A stretch of 6,558 nt of DNA from an uncultured Brevibacterium sp. GTDB lineage: Bacteria > Actinomycetota > Actinomycetes > Actinomycetales > Brevibacteriaceae. The notes under the pieces are model-generated. The model saw only the letters and a list, made by a program, of their open reading frames with translations. It had not been told where the DNA came from and did no database searches. Made by a program: the position numbers and the translations under genes. Position 1 is the stretch's first letter. The number at the start of each line of letters is the position of its first letter. The DNA lies in NCBI GenBank assembly GCA_902489185.1, contig CABTZC010000124.1:1-6558 (forward strand), in the 5' to 3' direction. Shown in pieces: positions 5,855 through 6,558 of this stretch.

Positions 5855-5871
5855 GAGTAACGTCCTTCCAA

Positions 5872-6558
5872 TTAGTCACGTGGCTTTTCGCGCATTTCGA
5901 AGGTCTCGATCATGTCACCTTCACGAATGTCGTTGAAGCTTCCAAGACCAATACCACATTCAAAGCCTTCGCGAACTTCAGTGGCGTCATCCTTGAAACG
6001 GCGCAAGGATTCAACCGTGAGCTTGTCGCCCACAACCACTCCGTCGCGTGTCACACGAGCACCAGCGTTGCGCTTGATGACACCGTCCTTGACCATACAA
6101 CCTGCAATATTTCCGAACTTGGACGAACGGAACACTTCGCGGATTTCGGCGGATCCGGTGTGGACTTCTTCGAACTCTGGCTTGAGCATGCCCTTGAGCG
6201 AGGACTCGATGTCGTTGATCGCGTCATAAATCACCGAGTAGTAACGCACGTCCACGCCTTCCGAATCCGCGAGATCGCGGGCCTTGGCTTCTGGTCGCAC
6301 ATTGAAACCAATAACAATCGCGTTGTCCACGGTTGCCAGGTTGATGTCGTTTTCGGTGATCGCACCCACGCCACGGTGGATGATGCGCAGGTCAACTTCG
6401 TCACCCACGTCGATCTTGAGCAGCGAGTCTTCCAAAGCTTCGACCGCACCAGAAACGTCACCCTTAAGAATGAGGTTGAGCATGTCAACCTTGCCTTCTT
6501 CAAGGGCCTTAGTGAAGTCTTCGAGGCTGATGCGCTTACGGCTGCGAGCCTGTGCGGC
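5872..6558 (-). CDS. infB: Translation initiation factor IF-2, C-terminal part
   Basis: IF2 is the GTPase that brings initiator fMet-tRNA to the ribosome. Only the last 228 residues lie in the window, and the frame stays open to the right edge (base 6558), so the G domain is outside. The present part begins at the end of domain II. It contains the domain III start GKVDMLNLILKGDVSGAVEAL (22-42), the conserved HRGVGAITENDINLA (61-75) and FNVRPEAKA (85-93), and then the C2 domain that binds formyl-methionine, with GFECGIGLGSFNDIREGDMIE (198-218). Residue numbers count from the window edge. The frame ends at TAA 5874-5872, 17 nt before rbfA. It is a normal housekeeping gene with nothing unusual in the visible part. 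Confidence 0.98.
   Translation of the reverse strand, partial: AAQARSRKRISLEDFTKALEEGKVDMLNLILKGDVSGAVEALEDSLLKIDVGDEVDLRIIHRGVGAITENDINLATVDNAIVIGFNVRPEAKARDLADSEGVDVRYYSVIYDAINDIESSLKGMLKPEFEEVHTGSAEIREVFRSSKFGNIAGCMVKDGVIKRNAGARVTRDGVVVGDKLTVESLRRFKDDATEVREGFECGIGLGSFNDIREGDMIETFEMREKPRD

Overview
The window looks like a chromosomal segment from a moderately high-GC Gram-positive bacterium (Actinomycetota). The evidence is gene order infB-rbfA-...-truB-...-ribF on one strand, actinobacterial-style IF2, RbfA, TruB and RibF sequences, GTG starts, and a possibly leaderless gene. The set would fit the Actinomycetales, but nothing in the sequence fixes the genus.

Layout: one gene runs on the + strand from the left edge (1-1308), a partial ATP-grasp protein of the sugar-transfer-associated type. 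It converges on a long minus-strand cluster that fills the rest of the window, and a perfect 15-bp hairpin (1312-1350) between the convergent stops serves both sides. Read in the direction of transcription (right to left), the minus-strand cluster is: infB (3' part, 6558-5872), rbfA (5854-5417), a strong hairpin terminator (5402-5367), a membrane-anchored secreted M15-peptidase-like protein (5309-4473), truB (4469-3507), a pair of tandem palindromes (3517-3468), a SatD-like protein with a C-terminal helix-turn-helix (3441-2818), a small membrane protein overlapping it by 11 nt (2828-2358), and ribF (2296-1355).

The housekeeping part covers translation initiation (IF2), 30S maturation (RbfA), tRNA pseudouridine-55 synthesis (TruB) and FMN/FAD synthesis (RibF). 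Two accessory insertions break this conserved row. One is a cell-wall-type secreted protein whose end is translationally tied to truB. The other, and the most interesting part, is a two-gene unit: a SatD-like/HTH protein and a membrane protein whose C-terminal half resembles the membrane tail of DUF3307 proteins. Just upstream of it lie four alternating half-sites, ACAACC-N6-GGTTGT twice, 28 bp apart. The proximal palindrome overlaps a candidate -35 box, and the candidate promoter would start transcription at the A of an ATG that has no Shine-Dalgarno sequence. This suggests an autoregulated, leaderless regulator/membrane-protein module. That reading is inference from sequence layout only.

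No RNA genes, mobile elements or CRISPR arrays were seen, and no gene-free stretch is longer than about 110 bases.
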